Source of the DNA: Anaerolineae bacterium
Lineage (GTDB): Bacteria > Chloroflexota > Anaerolineae > J102
Length of the DNA: 43,550 nucleotides
Direction of reading: 5' to 3'
Assembly: GCA_026991225.1 (NCBI GenBank)
Contig: JALXCB010000139.1
Coordinates: 1 to 43,550, forward strand
Each line of letters starts with the position of its first letter. The first letter of the stretch is position 1. The position numbers and the translations under genes were made by a program. Shown here in pieces: positions 25,676 through 33,692 of this stretch. The notes under the pieces are model-generated. The model made no database searches and was not told the DNA's origin. It worked only from the letters and a program-made list of their open reading frames with translations.

Positions 25676-26455
25676 ATGCAAATGACCGAGGATTTCCTGG
25701 CCAACTATCCCAACTCCGAAAACTTCATCCCGGGCATCTACAACTATTGCGACCGCTGGTGCGAGCGCTGTCCTTTCACCGACCGCTGTATGAATTACGC
25801 CATGGAAAAACGACGCTGGGGCGATAATCCCCCGCGAGATATTCAGGACCCTGAATTTGGGGACGCGTTCACCGAGATCATGGAAGAAACGCTGACCCTT
25901 TTGGCCCGTATGGCCGAGGAAATGGGCATTGACCTGGATGACGTGGACGAAGAGGCCCTGGCCGAAGAAAATCGGCGATTCGAGGAATCCTGGCAACATG
26001 ATCTAATGCAGGCAGCCAACGCCTATGCAGAGATGGTGGATCAGTGGTTCGATGACGCGGAGGGGGACTTCCGGGATAAGGTGGAAACCCTGAACATGCT
26101 GTTGCGGGTGAATGCGCCGGGAGTGGACCCTCAGGCCGAGGCGGCCGCGCTCATCGATGCGGTGGAGGTGATCCGCTGGTATCAGTTCTTCATTTCAGCC
26201 AAGTTGCATCGGGCGTTGATGGGGCGAGATGATCCCGAGACAGGCTACCCCAAAGACGCGGACGGCTCCGCCAAAATCGCCTTGATCGCGATGGATCGCT
26301 CCATGGCAGCCTGGGAGCGGTTGTTGTACGCCTTCCCGGCGCGTGAAACGGAAACGCTGACCATTCTGGCTCGTCTGCAGCGGCTACGCGCCCAAACCGA
26401 AGCGCTCTTCCCCAACGCCCGCGCCTTCATCCGTCCCGGATTCGATGAAACATAA
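25676..26455 (+). CDS. Unknown protein with N-terminal four-cysteine motif
   Basis: A 259-residue soluble protein, mostly helical and acidic. Near its start is YNYCDRWCERCPFTDRC, a C-x3-C-x2-C-x5-C cluster that could bind zinc or an iron-sulphur cluster. It resembles radical-SAM spacing in its first three Cys but has no radical-SAM fold behind it. Later parts carry DAVEVIRWYQFFISAKLHRAL and IALIAMDRSMAAWERLLYAFP. The start may be 25676 or 25682; AGGG at 25667-25670 fits either. It seems to be a conserved type of protein of unknown role, and the neighbours give no hint. Confidence 0.7.
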   Translation: MQMTEDFLANYPNSENFIPGIYNYCDRWCERCPFTDRCMNYAMEKRRWGDNPPRDIQDPEFGDAFTEIMEETLTLLARMAEEMGIDLDDVDEEALAEENRRFEESWQHDLMQAANAYAEMVDQWFDDAEGDFRDKVETLNMLLRVNAPGVDPQAEAAALIDAVEVIRWYQFFISAKLHRALMGRDDPETGYPKDADGSAKIALIAMDRSMAAWERLLYAFPARETETLTILARLQRLRAQTEALFPNARAFIRPGFDET

Positions 26456-26545
26456 AGCACGCTAAACAGAAGTCCTTTTGGAATCCGGCTGGTTCACCGA
26501 CTGAAGTCAGTCTCTCCAGGCCTGCGGCCAGTGAGCTTATTTAAG

Positions 26546-26951
26546 CTAAACGCATTTTGAAATCAGGTGTTTTCGGCCTCGGCCACCCGGAGCTGAAGCT
26601 CCGGGCTACGAAACGACGCCGGGTGAACCCGGCTTCCCGCGGCGCGCGACATGCGCCATAGCCCCATTTATGGGGCGTCGTTTTTAGCCCGCAGGTTCAC
26701 CTGCGGGCGGCGGCGCGGCCAGAGAATCGCCGTAACTGCTAACGTACTTGACTTTAGACCACCAAAAGCCACGAAGGCTCGAAGTTTTTCGAAGACACGA
26801 AGGAAAAATAATGAAAAATACGTCGTGCCTTCGCTTTTCTTCGTGTCTTCGTGGCAAAAAGTGGTCGGGATACCTTAGTAGTTACGAATCGCCTTTCATT
26901 GATGATCTAATGCGAACCAAAAGCCTTGGTTTCAATTTGCTTTCAGTTTAG
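26546..26951 (+). repeat. Hairpin-chain repeat, family B copy 2, interrupted by element A3
   Basis: Ends CTAAACGCATTTTGAAATC and GCTTTCAGTTTAG. Hairpins: CCGGAGCTGAAGCTCCGG, GCCGGGTGAACCCGGC, GCCCCATTTATGGGGC and CCCGCAGGTTCACCTGCGGG. Its right part is split by the 154-bp element A3. Just before it (26491-26535) lies a fragment sharing GACTGAAGTC and GGCCTGCGGCC with element G. The gap 26456-27014 contains only these repeats. Confidence 0.8.
26732..26885 (-). mobile_element. 154-bp palindromic mobile element, copy A3, inside repeat B2
   Basis: Inverse orientation to A1 and A2: starts GTAACTGCTAACG, ends CCTTAGTAGTTAC. Flanked by a perfect 8-bp duplication GAATCGCC (26724-26731 and 26886-26893). 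Family B copy 3 at about 33756 has GAATCGCC only once at the matching place (read on the minus strand, AGAGAATCGCCTTTCAT), so it shows the empty site. Confidence 0.92.
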
Positions 26952-27014
26952 AACACTCCAAAGATTTTATCCGTGTCCCCCTCATCCGTGTTGCTTGAAC
27001 AAACCAAAAAAACA

Positions 27015-27044
27015 CTTGCAAGCATCCCTGCCTTTCCCCTATAA
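27015..27044 (+). promoter_or_regulatory. Promoter of the antitoxin-like gene and pcp
   Basis: TTGCAA (27015-27020), 18-base spacer, perfect TATAAT (27039-27044). Predicted transcript start near 27051, about 45 bases before the first start codon. Confidence 0.75.
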
Positions 27045-27094
27045 TTCCCTTCGCAATATCCTATCTCCCTGTCTCCTTCCAGCATCCTAGCATC

Positions 27095-27334
27095 ATGCTT
27101 CCTACGACGATTTCTCCCCAATTGGCAAAGGTGATCGAAGAAAGTGAACGACTCACCGCCAGTGAACGTTTACTCCTTGCGCGTTCGTTATTAGATAGTC
27201 TCCTTTCCGAGGATGCATTGGAGGAGATAACCTGGATGCGTCTGGGCTTGCAAGCATCTGAAAAGGATTGGGACAACGAAGAAGACGCGATTTATGATGA
27301 GTGGAGAAAGCATGATGGCGTTTCGGAGGGGTGA
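27095..27334 (+). CDS. Antitoxin-like small protein (addiction-module type)
   Basis: A 79-residue helical acidic protein. SERLTASERLLLARSLLDSLL is typical of the short putative addiction-module component proteins that usually precede a RelE/ParE-type toxin. Here no toxin follows; instead the end overlaps the pcp start by 23 bases. The start has no clear ribosome-binding site, but a strong promoter lies just upstream. Probably an orphan antitoxin-like gene, or a small protein co-expressed with pcp. Confidence 0.6.
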   Translation: MLPTTISPQLAKVIEESERLTASERLLLARSLLDSLLSEDALEEITWMRLGLQASEKDWDNEEDAIYDEWRKHDGVSEG

Positions 27335-27986
27335 TACCGACGTCCACTTTCCTTACGCCCGCGTCCTCCTCACCGGCTTCACGCCCTACGACGGCGCGGC
27401 CATCAATCCCACCGAACGCCTCATGCGCCTGGCGTCCGAGGCCCTGGCCGACATCCCCGGCATCCGCCTGCGCTCCGTCGTCCTCGACACCGACTACGTC
27501 CTGTGTGAACAGCAATTCGCCCGGGCCTTGGACGACTTCGCCCCGGATATCGTCCTTGCCTTCGGCCTCAGCCGCCGCATCGACGCCATCCGCCTGGAGC
27601 GCATCGCCATCAACGTGGACGACGCGGCCATCGCGGACAACAGCGGCCGGGTGCGCCGCGGCTCGAAAATCGCGCCCGATGGCCCGGTGGGCTATTGGAC
27701 GACGCTACCCATCGACGCCATCCGTCGGGCCCTGGAGGATGCGGGGATACCCGTGCGCATCTCCAACCACGCGGGAACCTACGTATGCAACCATCTCACC
27801 TATGCCGGGCTGCATCGCATCGCCACGCAGGGGCTGAGCACGCGTATGGGGTTCATCCATGTGCCGCCCCTGCCGGAAATGCTGGGGGAAAAAGACGCAG
27901 GTCGGACGGGGATGGACATGGCGACGCTGCTTCGCGCGGCCCGCGTCATCATCTCCGTCGCTGTCGGGCATCTGAGCGCATACTGA
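27312..27986 (+). CDS. pcp: Pyroglutamyl peptidase I (pyrrolidone-carboxylate peptidase)
   Basis: A 224-residue cysteine peptidase (family C15) that removes N-terminal pyroglutamate from peptides, cytoplasmic. The catalytic triad is visible as Glu96 (LERIAIN), Cys159 (SNHAGTYVCNHLTY) and His183 (GFIHVPPLPE). The N-terminus has the family word VLLTGFTPYDG.AINPTE. The first Gly-rich region is GLSRRIDAI instead of the usual GQAGGR, so the fit is slightly divergent. The start is chosen at ATGATG 27312 for GGAG just upstream. It overlaps the antitoxin-like gene, sharing its promoter. Confidence 0.88.
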   Translation: MMAFRRGDTDVHFPYARVLLTGFTPYDGAAINPTERLMRLASEALADIPGIRLRSVVLDTDYVLCEQQFARALDDFAPDIVLAFGLSRRIDAIRLERIAINVDDAAIADNSGRVRRGSKIAPDGPVGYWTTLPIDAIRRALEDAGIPVRISNHAGTYVCNHLTYAGLHRIATQGLSTRMGFIHVPPLPEMLGEKDAGRTGMDMATLLRAARVIISVAVGHLSAY

Positions 27987-28028
27987 AGAAGCTCATCCCC
28001 CGGGCTGACGGCAATGCAAGTCAGTAAT

Positions 28029-28199
28029 TCACGACTCCCGCCAACCCGCCGATTAAAATCAGGGCTGAGGGCCTATGGCCGCCTGTCTGCCTACGCAGGC
28101 AGGTCGAAACGGGCGGCAAATGTCCCCGAAGGGGGACATGCGGCGGAACAGCCCATAGAACCGAATTCATTCGGCCAGTGTCTGCGCACCAAGTCGTGA
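28029..28199 (+). repeat. Hairpin-chain repeat, family E copy 1
   Basis: Bounded by a perfect 8-bp inverted repeat TCACGACT / AGTCGTGA. Inside are hairpins GCCTGTCTGCCTACGCAGGC, ATGTCCCCGAAGGGGGACAT and CCGAATTCATTCGG. A close relative lies at 33905-34100, inside the family B composite. Confidence 0.65.
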
Positions 28200-28213
28200 T
28201 CTCCTGAAAGTGA

Positions 28214-28287
28214 TAACCCCGGAAACCGGTTGACCGAGGAAACCCGACAAGGCGCGGATTCCCCTGGCGCACCGATTTCCGGGGTTA
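28214..28287. repeat. Inverted repeat between pcp and the BNR protein gene
   Basis: TAACCCCGGAAACCGGT and ACCGATTTCCGGGGTTA are a 17-bp inverted repeat with one mismatch and a 40-base spacer. It lies between converging genes and could stop both transcripts; no T-tract follows. Confidence 0.5.
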
Positions 28288-28318
28288 CAAATGCTATTGA
28301 TTTGCGCGAATAGAACGA

Positions 28319-30244
28319 TTATTTTCGCAACTGGGGTAGATACAATCGCCGGGAAAGCGCCCGGCCTTCATACAAGCCATTGACGCCCGCTCCAGCATAG
28401 ATCAGGTTCGGATCGTAGGGATCGGGCAGCACGGTGACGACCTCCTGGCCCTTGCCCAGTCCCAGCCGCCGCCAGTGCTCTCCGCCGTCGGTGGATTGAA
28501 ACAGGCCGGTGTAGGTGGCGGCATAGAGCGTCTTTGGGCTGCGGGCGTCGAAAACCAGGTCGTTGAAGGAGTTCGTTCCCAGAACGTCATCCCCAACAAT
28601 TCGCCAGCTTTCCCCCGCATCCTCACTTTTGAAAAGCAAACTCCCGCCCAAGCTTCCTGCATACAGCACCGAAGCGTCATCGGGGTCCATCGCCAGGGTC
28701 GTCACAGTTGAGGTGGTGATCCCGCGATTGATGACCCGCCAGGAGGCCCCGCCATCCTCGCTCTTGTACATCTTGTCATCGCCCCACGTGCCCACATAGA
28801 CCACCTGAGGATCATTGGGATCGATGAGGATGTCTCCCACGATCACATCGGTCAGCCCGGTCTCCTCCCAGGTGACGCCTCCATCCCGGCTCTTGTAAAG
28901 CCTGCTCCAGGTGCCGACATACAGAATCTGATCGTCTTGCGGATGAACCGCCAGCACGCGATTCCTGCCCAGATCGGCCACGGATTGCCACGTAGCTCCG
29001 CTATCCTCACTTTTGTAGATATGAAAACAGGATGCAGCGTAAAGGACGGATGGCGAGGGCGATTGGACGATGGCCATAACCGGATCGGTCACGGCGGTCC
29101 TTTGCCATGTATCCCGAGCCCTGTCCCACATCCACAGGCCGCTGTCCGTCCCCACCAAAAAACCGTTCTTCTCGCCCGGCACAGGCGCGATCGCATGCAC
29201 CACCGAATTCGTCAATCCGCGGATGCGGGGCGTCCAACTCTCCCCTGCGTCCTCGCTTCGCATCACGCCGAGATGATTCAGGCCCGCATACAGAATCCGT
29301 GCATCCCCTGGCGACATGGACAGCGACAACGTTTTACTATCCAGCGTCCGTCGCCAGGTGGCGGCGCCATCCTCGCTTTTGAACACGCCCTGATCCGTTC
29401 CCGCATAGAGGGTGGTTGGCGTTTGGGGATCGATAGCGAGGGTGTAAACGAAGCTGTTTTCGATCCCCTGGTTGCTGGGAGTCCAGGTCAGGCCGTCATC
29501 CACGCTTTTGTAAACCCCGCCGCCCCATGTGCCCGCATAGAGGGTGCTGGGCGTTTGAGGGTCGATGACCAGGGATTGAATATCCAGCTCCTCGGGAATG
29601 CCCGCGCCGATGCTCGCCCAGCGATCCCCGTAATCGAAACTCTTGTACAAGCCTGCATTCGTGCCCAGGTAAAGCACCCACCATTGCCTGGGATGAATCG
29701 CAATCGTATTGACGAAGTTGAAATCACCCTGCCGTTGCCAGGTGACCCCGCGGTTGAGACTGCGCAAGAGGCTGGAAGCCGTGCCGACATAGACCACGGT
29801 CGGGCCGTCTGAAGCCGCAGGGGGTATGATGGCCAGGCTTTTGATGGTGGGCGAGGTGTGTTCACCGGTATCCAGGCGTTGCCAGGTTTGCCCGGCGTCT
29901 TCGCTTTTGAAAACGCCATCCACATACGTTCCCGCATAGATCTCATTGGGCCTGTCTGGATCGATGGCCAATGCCTGAACCCAGTCAGTGAAATCCTCTG
30001 ATGCCAGCCGCCAATGCGCACCTGCATCATCACTGCGATAGACGCCGCCCCCCGTGCCCGCATAGATGATGTCGGGATGCACAGGATCGATGGCAATGGC
30101 GGACACATGGCCGCCGAAAGGCCCCTTGGGCGACCATGCCACCGGCCCATCCACGGCGAAGCTTCGTTGCCAGGGAACCAGCATGACGACGAGCACAGCC
30201 AATACGGCCCCAATCCACCTTCGGTGAGTTCCTCTAAGACTCAT
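28319..30244 (-). CDS. Secreted BNR/sortilin-type beta-propeller repeat protein
   Basis: A 641-residue exported protein. The start MSLRGTHRRW is supported by AAAGGAG seven bases upstream. A signal peptide covers about residues 1-31 (WIGAVLAVLVVMLVPWQRSFA). The rest is about a dozen copies of a BNR/Asp-box unit (AIDPxxPxxxYAGTxxGVYKSxDGGxTW), as in sortilin-like and Ycf48-like ten-bladed or double propellers. No hydrolase residues are recognised, so a binding or structural surface role is likely. The C-terminus is SRRLYLPQLRK, which resembles the end of the other propeller at 6071-7504. A terminator separates it from the upstream peptidase gene. Confidence 0.85.
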   Translation of the reverse strand: MSLRGTHRRWIGAVLAVLVVMLVPWQRSFAVDGPVAWSPKGPFGGHVSAIAIDPVHPDIIYAGTGGGVYRSDDAGAHWRLASEDFTDWVQALAIDPDRPNEIYAGTYVDGVFKSEDAGQTWQRLDTGEHTSPTIKSLAIIPPAASDGPTVVYVGTASSLLRSLNRGVTWQRQGDFNFVNTIAIHPRQWWVLYLGTNAGLYKSFDYGDRWASIGAGIPEELDIQSLVIDPQTPSTLYAGTWGGGVYKSVDDGLTWTPSNQGIENSFVYTLAIDPQTPTTLYAGTDQGVFKSEDGAATWRRTLDSKTLSLSMSPGDARILYAGLNHLGVMRSEDAGESWTPRIRGLTNSVVHAIAPVPGEKNGFLVGTDSGLWMWDRARDTWQRTAVTDPVMAIVQSPSPSVLYAASCFHIYKSEDSGATWQSVADLGRNRVLAVHPQDDQILYVGTWSRLYKSRDGGVTWEETGLTDVIVGDILIDPNDPQVVYVGTWGDDKMYKSEDGGASWRVINRGITTSTVTTLAMDPDDASVLYAGSLGGSLLFKSEDAGESWRIVGDDVLGTNSFNDLVFDARSPKTLYAATYTGLFQSTDGGEHWRRLGLGKGQEVVTVLPDPYDPNLIYAGAGVNGLYEGRALSRRLYLPQLRK

Positions 30245-30261
30245 TGTTAGCTCCTTTATGA

Positions 30262-30301
30262 GAGAAAAAGACAACGCCCCCGCTCGGTTTCGGGGGCGTT
30301 G
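30262..30301 (-). terminator. Rho-independent terminator of the M16C peptidase gene
   Basis: Minus strand CAACGCCCCCG ... CGGGGGCGTTG, a perfect 11-bp stem with an eight-base loop, followed by TCTTTTTCTC. It begins 8 bases after the peptidase stop codon. Confidence 0.85.
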
Positions 30302-30308
30302 GGTTGCC

Positions 30309-33209
30309 TCAAAGCACGTTCGTTTTGGTCAAGGGCGGGTCGAGTTCGGCGTTGGCCTCGTCCACCTTCTCCTCCGAGCCCATGGCCACGATATGGGCTG
30401 TGCGGTTGAGCTCGGTCAGCACATCGGCAAAGGCCCGAAAATCGGCTTCGCTCGTCTCCAGAAGCTGGTCGTGCAGCCGCTGGCGGAAGGCGTCATCCTC
30501 GCCCGTGAGATGGCGCTGCATGGAGGTCCAGCCCCTGGCGTCGGGCAGCAGATAGGGGTCCTTGCGGCTGACCGCGCCGATGATGCTCTTGGTGATTTCG
30601 TCCGCGGGCAGTTCCACCTGGCGCAGAAAGGCCGCTGTCTGGTCGTAGACGCGCAGGGTGTTGAGCAGGTTCGGGTCGCGGTAGGAGAGATAATCGAACA
30701 GCCCGGTGCGATGGTCGAAGAGGCAGAAGCCGCCATACGCGCCGCCCTTCATCCGCACCTGCTCCCATAACCAGGTGGTGCGCAGGAAGGCGTTGATGGC
30801 GAAGACGGAGCCGTCCAGCGTGTAGCCCAGGTCATAGAGGGAGCCGCCTTTGCCCACGTAATTGACCTGTGCGGGGATGAGCAGCGCCTCGCGCGGGGGC
30901 AGTGGGGGCGCAAGCCGGGACGCGGCCGCGGTTTCGCCCGCGGGCAACGCTGCGGCCAGGTCGGACACCGCGGACCGGGCCTCCCGCCAGTTGGCTTCAT
31001 CCAGAGTGACGTTCCACACCATGCGCGTTCGATTCACCAGCAGATCGTTTACGCGCTGGAGATCGGCCAGCACCTGCGGCCAGTCCTTTTCCAGGCGCTC
31101 GGCCAAATCCCGCAGGAAGAAGAGATAGCTCACGCCCGACATCTGTTCTCCAACCCAGCCCGCCTGGCTGAAATGCGCCCGCAGGCGGTTGTGCACCACC
31201 ATGTGCCCCATGGGCACCAGCGACGCCTCCTGCCGAGCCTTCTCTTCCAGCACGATCTGGCGGAAGCGGTCGAAATCATCGAACTGGGTCTTGGTGAGAA
31301 TGTCGCGCACGATGGCGGTCAAGTCCCCCACCTGATGCATCATGGCCTTGCCCCGCACGAACAGCCAGGTCACGGGCCGCCCGTCCAGTGCGGTGACCAG
31401 CAGGGGCTCGGTGGTGACGCCGCCCGTCTTGGCCCCGATGCGCTGCCGCAGGGACACGAAGTCCTCGTCCACGTTGCCCATGTCCACCAGAGCGCGGGCG
31501 TAGAGGGGTGCGTAAGGGATGAGTTCCGCGGGAAGGACGCTCAAATCCAGGCCCGCATCCAGGTAAAGAATGCCGTTGGTGGCGATATCGTGATAAAGCA
31601 ACCGCCCGTCGGCCAGTTCGCCCACGTCGATGGGGATGGTGGGGACGGTTTTGTCCAGGTCTTTCAGCTTGAGGCGAGGGATGGCGGCCAGGGCGTCTGG
31701 GTCGTCCGGGCTTTCTTGCAGCGCGTGCAGAGCTTCCATCTCTTCACGGATGCGCTGAAGCTCCCGTTCGGTGAGGCGGGCCTTCTCCCGTTCCAACCGC
31801 TCCCGCTCCTGCTGTTCCCAGGCATCCTTGAGCTGAGGATCGGGATACAGGGTAAGGCGCACGCGGTGGGGGTTCTCCAGCAGGTGGCGCCGAATGAGCC
31901 CCTCGAAGTAGCCGTCCCCCTTCAGCGCCTTTTCCTTGACCGCGTCCAGAGGCTTTTCGAAGGCGATGGGCGCGAAGGGATCATGATCGTAGAGCCAGAA
32001 GGGCAGGGTGCGGATATAGAGGAAGAGGCCGCGCGGGAAGCGCCCGGTGTTCATTTCCCGCAGGCGGAATTCCACCGTGTTCAACGAGGCTTCCACGGTC
32101 TTGGGGTCAATGCCCTCCTCCGCCAGTTGGTTGAGGGTGTCGAAGATGACTTTCTCGATGGCGTCGGCCTTATCCTCCTCGGTTCCCTTCAGGCCCGCGG
32201 CGAAGAATGCCTGTCGCAAATCATCCTCCAACCCGCCGCCGACCACATCCTCACCCAGGCCCGAATCGATGAGGGCCTTGCGCAAGGGCGAGGCGGGCGT
32301 GCCCATGAGAATGTGATCCAACACCTCCTGGGCCAGCGCTTCCTCCGGATCGGCGGTCTCATCCCAAAGCCAGTTCACCGTCACAAACGCCTTCGCATCC
32401 TCGCCCGCCATGAAGGCCTTGCGCTGCACCCGCGGCTCGCTCCAGCGGGGCTGCAAAGGCACGTGCGAGTCCACCTTCTCCGGCCCGAAATCCCGCAGCC
32501 ATTTGTCCATGATCTTCAGCCGCTTTTTGGGCTTGTCGTTGCCATAGAAGAAGATCCAGGCGTTGGCCGGATGGTAGTAGGCGTCGTGGAAGGACTTGAA
32601 CTGCTCGTAGGTGAGGTCGGGGATGTGGAGGGGATGCCCGCCCGAGTCGAGACCGTAGGTGGTGTCGGGGAAGAGGCTTTGCTGGATGGCCTCGTAGAGA
32701 ACGCTGTCGGGCGAGGCGTAAACGCCCTTCATCTCGTTGAAGACGACGCCTTTGTAACTGAGGTTGCCCTCGTCGTCGATCTCGTAATGCCAGCCTTCCT
32801 GGCGGAAAGTGAGGGGGCGCAGCAGGGGATAGAAGACCGCATCCAGATAGACATCCACCAGGTTGTAGAAATCCCTGTCATTGGTGCTGGCCACAGGATA
32901 GATGGTGCGGTCGGGATAGGTCATGGCGTTGAGGAAGGTGTTGAGGGAACCCTTGATCAGCTCCACGAAGGGCTCTTTCACCCGATATTTCCGGGACCCG
33001 GCCAACACGACATGCTCCAAAATGTGGGCGACGCCCGTGTTGTCTTTGGGCGGCGTGCGGAAACCGATGCCGAAGACCTTGTTCTCGTCGTCGTTTTCTA
33101 CAGAAATCAGCCGGGCGCCTGTCTTGATATGCCGGAACAGACGCACGCGGCTGTTGATTTCGGGGATATCGCGGGCCTCGATGAGTTCGAAGCCGTGATA
33201 TTTGCTCAT
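30309..33209 (-). CDS. M16C presequence-protease-like metallopeptidase
   Basis: A 966-residue single-chain zinc peptidase of the insulinase/PreP family, which degrades short peptides in a closed chamber. The inverted zinc motif HXXEH is His62-Ile-Leu-Glu65-His66 (GVAHILEHVVLAGSRKY), preceded by FGIGFRTPPKDNTG. The following EPFVELIKGSLNTFLNAMTYPDRTIYPVAS and WHYE match PreP. A coiled linker of Glu/Arg (about 500-545, QERERLEREKARLTERELQ) joins the two halves. The start MSKYHGFEL is supported by AAGGAG upstream and an extended -10 promoter. No signal peptide, so likely cytoplasmic. Confidence 0.93.
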   Translation of the reverse strand: MSKYHGFELIEARDIPEINSRVRLFRHIKTGARLISVENDDENKVFGIGFRTPPKDNTGVAHILEHVVLAGSRKYRVKEPFVELIKGSLNTFLNAMTYPDRTIYPVASTNDRDFYNLVDVYLDAVFYPLLRPLTFRQEGWHYEIDDEGNLSYKGVVFNEMKGVYASPDSVLYEAIQQSLFPDTTYGLDSGGHPLHIPDLTYEQFKSFHDAYYHPANAWIFFYGNDKPKKRLKIMDKWLRDFGPEKVDSHVPLQPRWSEPRVQRKAFMAGEDAKAFVTVNWLWDETADPEEALAQEVLDHILMGTPASPLRKALIDSGLGEDVVGGGLEDDLRQAFFAAGLKGTEEDKADAIEKVIFDTLNQLAEEGIDPKTVEASLNTVEFRLREMNTGRFPRGLFLYIRTLPFWLYDHDPFAPIAFEKPLDAVKEKALKGDGYFEGLIRRHLLENPHRVRLTLYPDPQLKDAWEQQERERLEREKARLTERELQRIREEMEALHALQESPDDPDALAAIPRLKLKDLDKTVPTIPIDVGELADGRLLYHDIATNGILYLDAGLDLSVLPAELIPYAPLYARALVDMGNVDEDFVSLRQRIGAKTGGVTTEPLLVTALDGRPVTWLFVRGKAMMHQVGDLTAIVRDILTKTQFDDFDRFRQIVLEEKARQEASLVPMGHMVVHNRLRAHFSQAGWVGEQMSGVSYLFFLRDLAERLEKDWPQVLADLQRVNDLLVNRTRMVWNVTLDEANWREARSAVSDLAAALPAGETAAASRLAPPLPPREALLIPAQVNYVGKGGSLYDLGYTLDGSVFAINAFLRTTWLWEQVRMKGGAYGGFCLFDHRTGLFDYLSYRDPNLLNTLRVYDQTAAFLRQVELPADEITKSIIGAVSRKDPYLLPDARGWTSMQRHLTGEDDAFRQRLHDQLLETSEADFRAFADVLTELNRTAHIVAMGSEEKVDEANAELDPPLTKTNVL

Positions 33210-33246
33210 TGCTGTCTCCTTGTAAAAAGGTTGTAATTTGCCATTC

Positions 33247-33255
33247 ATTATACCA
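33247..33255 (-). promoter_or_regulatory. Extended -10 promoter of the M16C peptidase gene
   Basis: On the minus strand TGGTATAAT, an extended -10 with perfect TATAAT. Transcript start near 33240 gives a leader of about 31 bases. It is back to back with the promoter at 33277-33304. Confidence 0.7.
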
Positions 33256-33276
33256 TTGGGAGGCGCTTTGGGGAGT

Positions 33277-33304
33277 TTGAAATCCACGGAGTTTACGTTA
33301 TACT
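33277..33304 (+). promoter_or_regulatory. Promoter of the toxin-antitoxin operon
   Basis: TTGAAA (33277-33282), 16-base spacer, TATACT (33299-33304). Leader to the antitoxin start is about 30 bases. Confidence 0.65.
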
Positions 33305-33339
33305 AACATAACCATATTCCCCTGTTCCAAGGCTCAATC

Positions 33340-33576
33340 ATGAACGATACCGCGCTTTTTCGACAAATTTTGCAACTGGCAAAATCATTGCCTGCCAGGG
33401 AAAAAGTGCGCTTGATTGAACAATTGGCGCCGGATATCGAAAAGGAACTCGCTGAAAACCAGGTTTCTGTCCGGCGATCCTTACGCGGGCTTTGGCGGGG
33501 CGTCGAGACGACAGAAGAGGAGATCAATTCCGTTCGGGAAGAATTATGGAAGAGCTTTCCGCGCGACCTGCCATGA
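33340..33576 (+). CDS. Antitoxin of a VapBC-like pair
   Basis: A 78-residue helical protein (MNDTALFRQILQLAKSLPAREKVRLIEQLAPDIEKEL). The SLPAREKVRLIEQLAPDIE word resembles the small antitoxins that precede PIN-domain toxins. Its stop overlaps the next start codon as ATGA, the usual layout for toxin-antitoxin operons, and it has its own promoter. The partner toxin is truncated, so the antitoxin is probably left without a function here. Confidence 0.65.
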   Translation: MNDTALFRQILQLAKSLPAREKVRLIEQLAPDIEKELAENQVSVRRSLRGLWRGVETTEEEINSVREELWKSFPRDLP

Positions 33577-33692
33577 GCCATTTTGTAACAGACACACATG
33601 GGCTGATCTGGTATTTGGAAGACAGCCCTCGGTTGGGACGAGAAGCCAGCAGGATATTCGATGCCTGTGACCTAGGGGAATATCTCATCTAA
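33573..33692 (+). pseudogene. PIN-domain toxin (VapC-like), truncated by a repeat
   Basis: Only 39 residues remain: MSHFVTDTHGLIWYLEDSPR, then LGREASRIFDACDLGEYLI. This is the N-terminus of a PIN-domain ribonuclease, with its first acidic residue in VTDTHGLIWYL. The other acidic active-site residues, and about 90 further residues normal for the family, are gone. The stop codon TAA is part of the CTAAACTG end of the family B repeat that begins at 33689. No downstream piece of the toxin is seen after the repeats, so its 3' part was lost. Confidence 0.75.
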
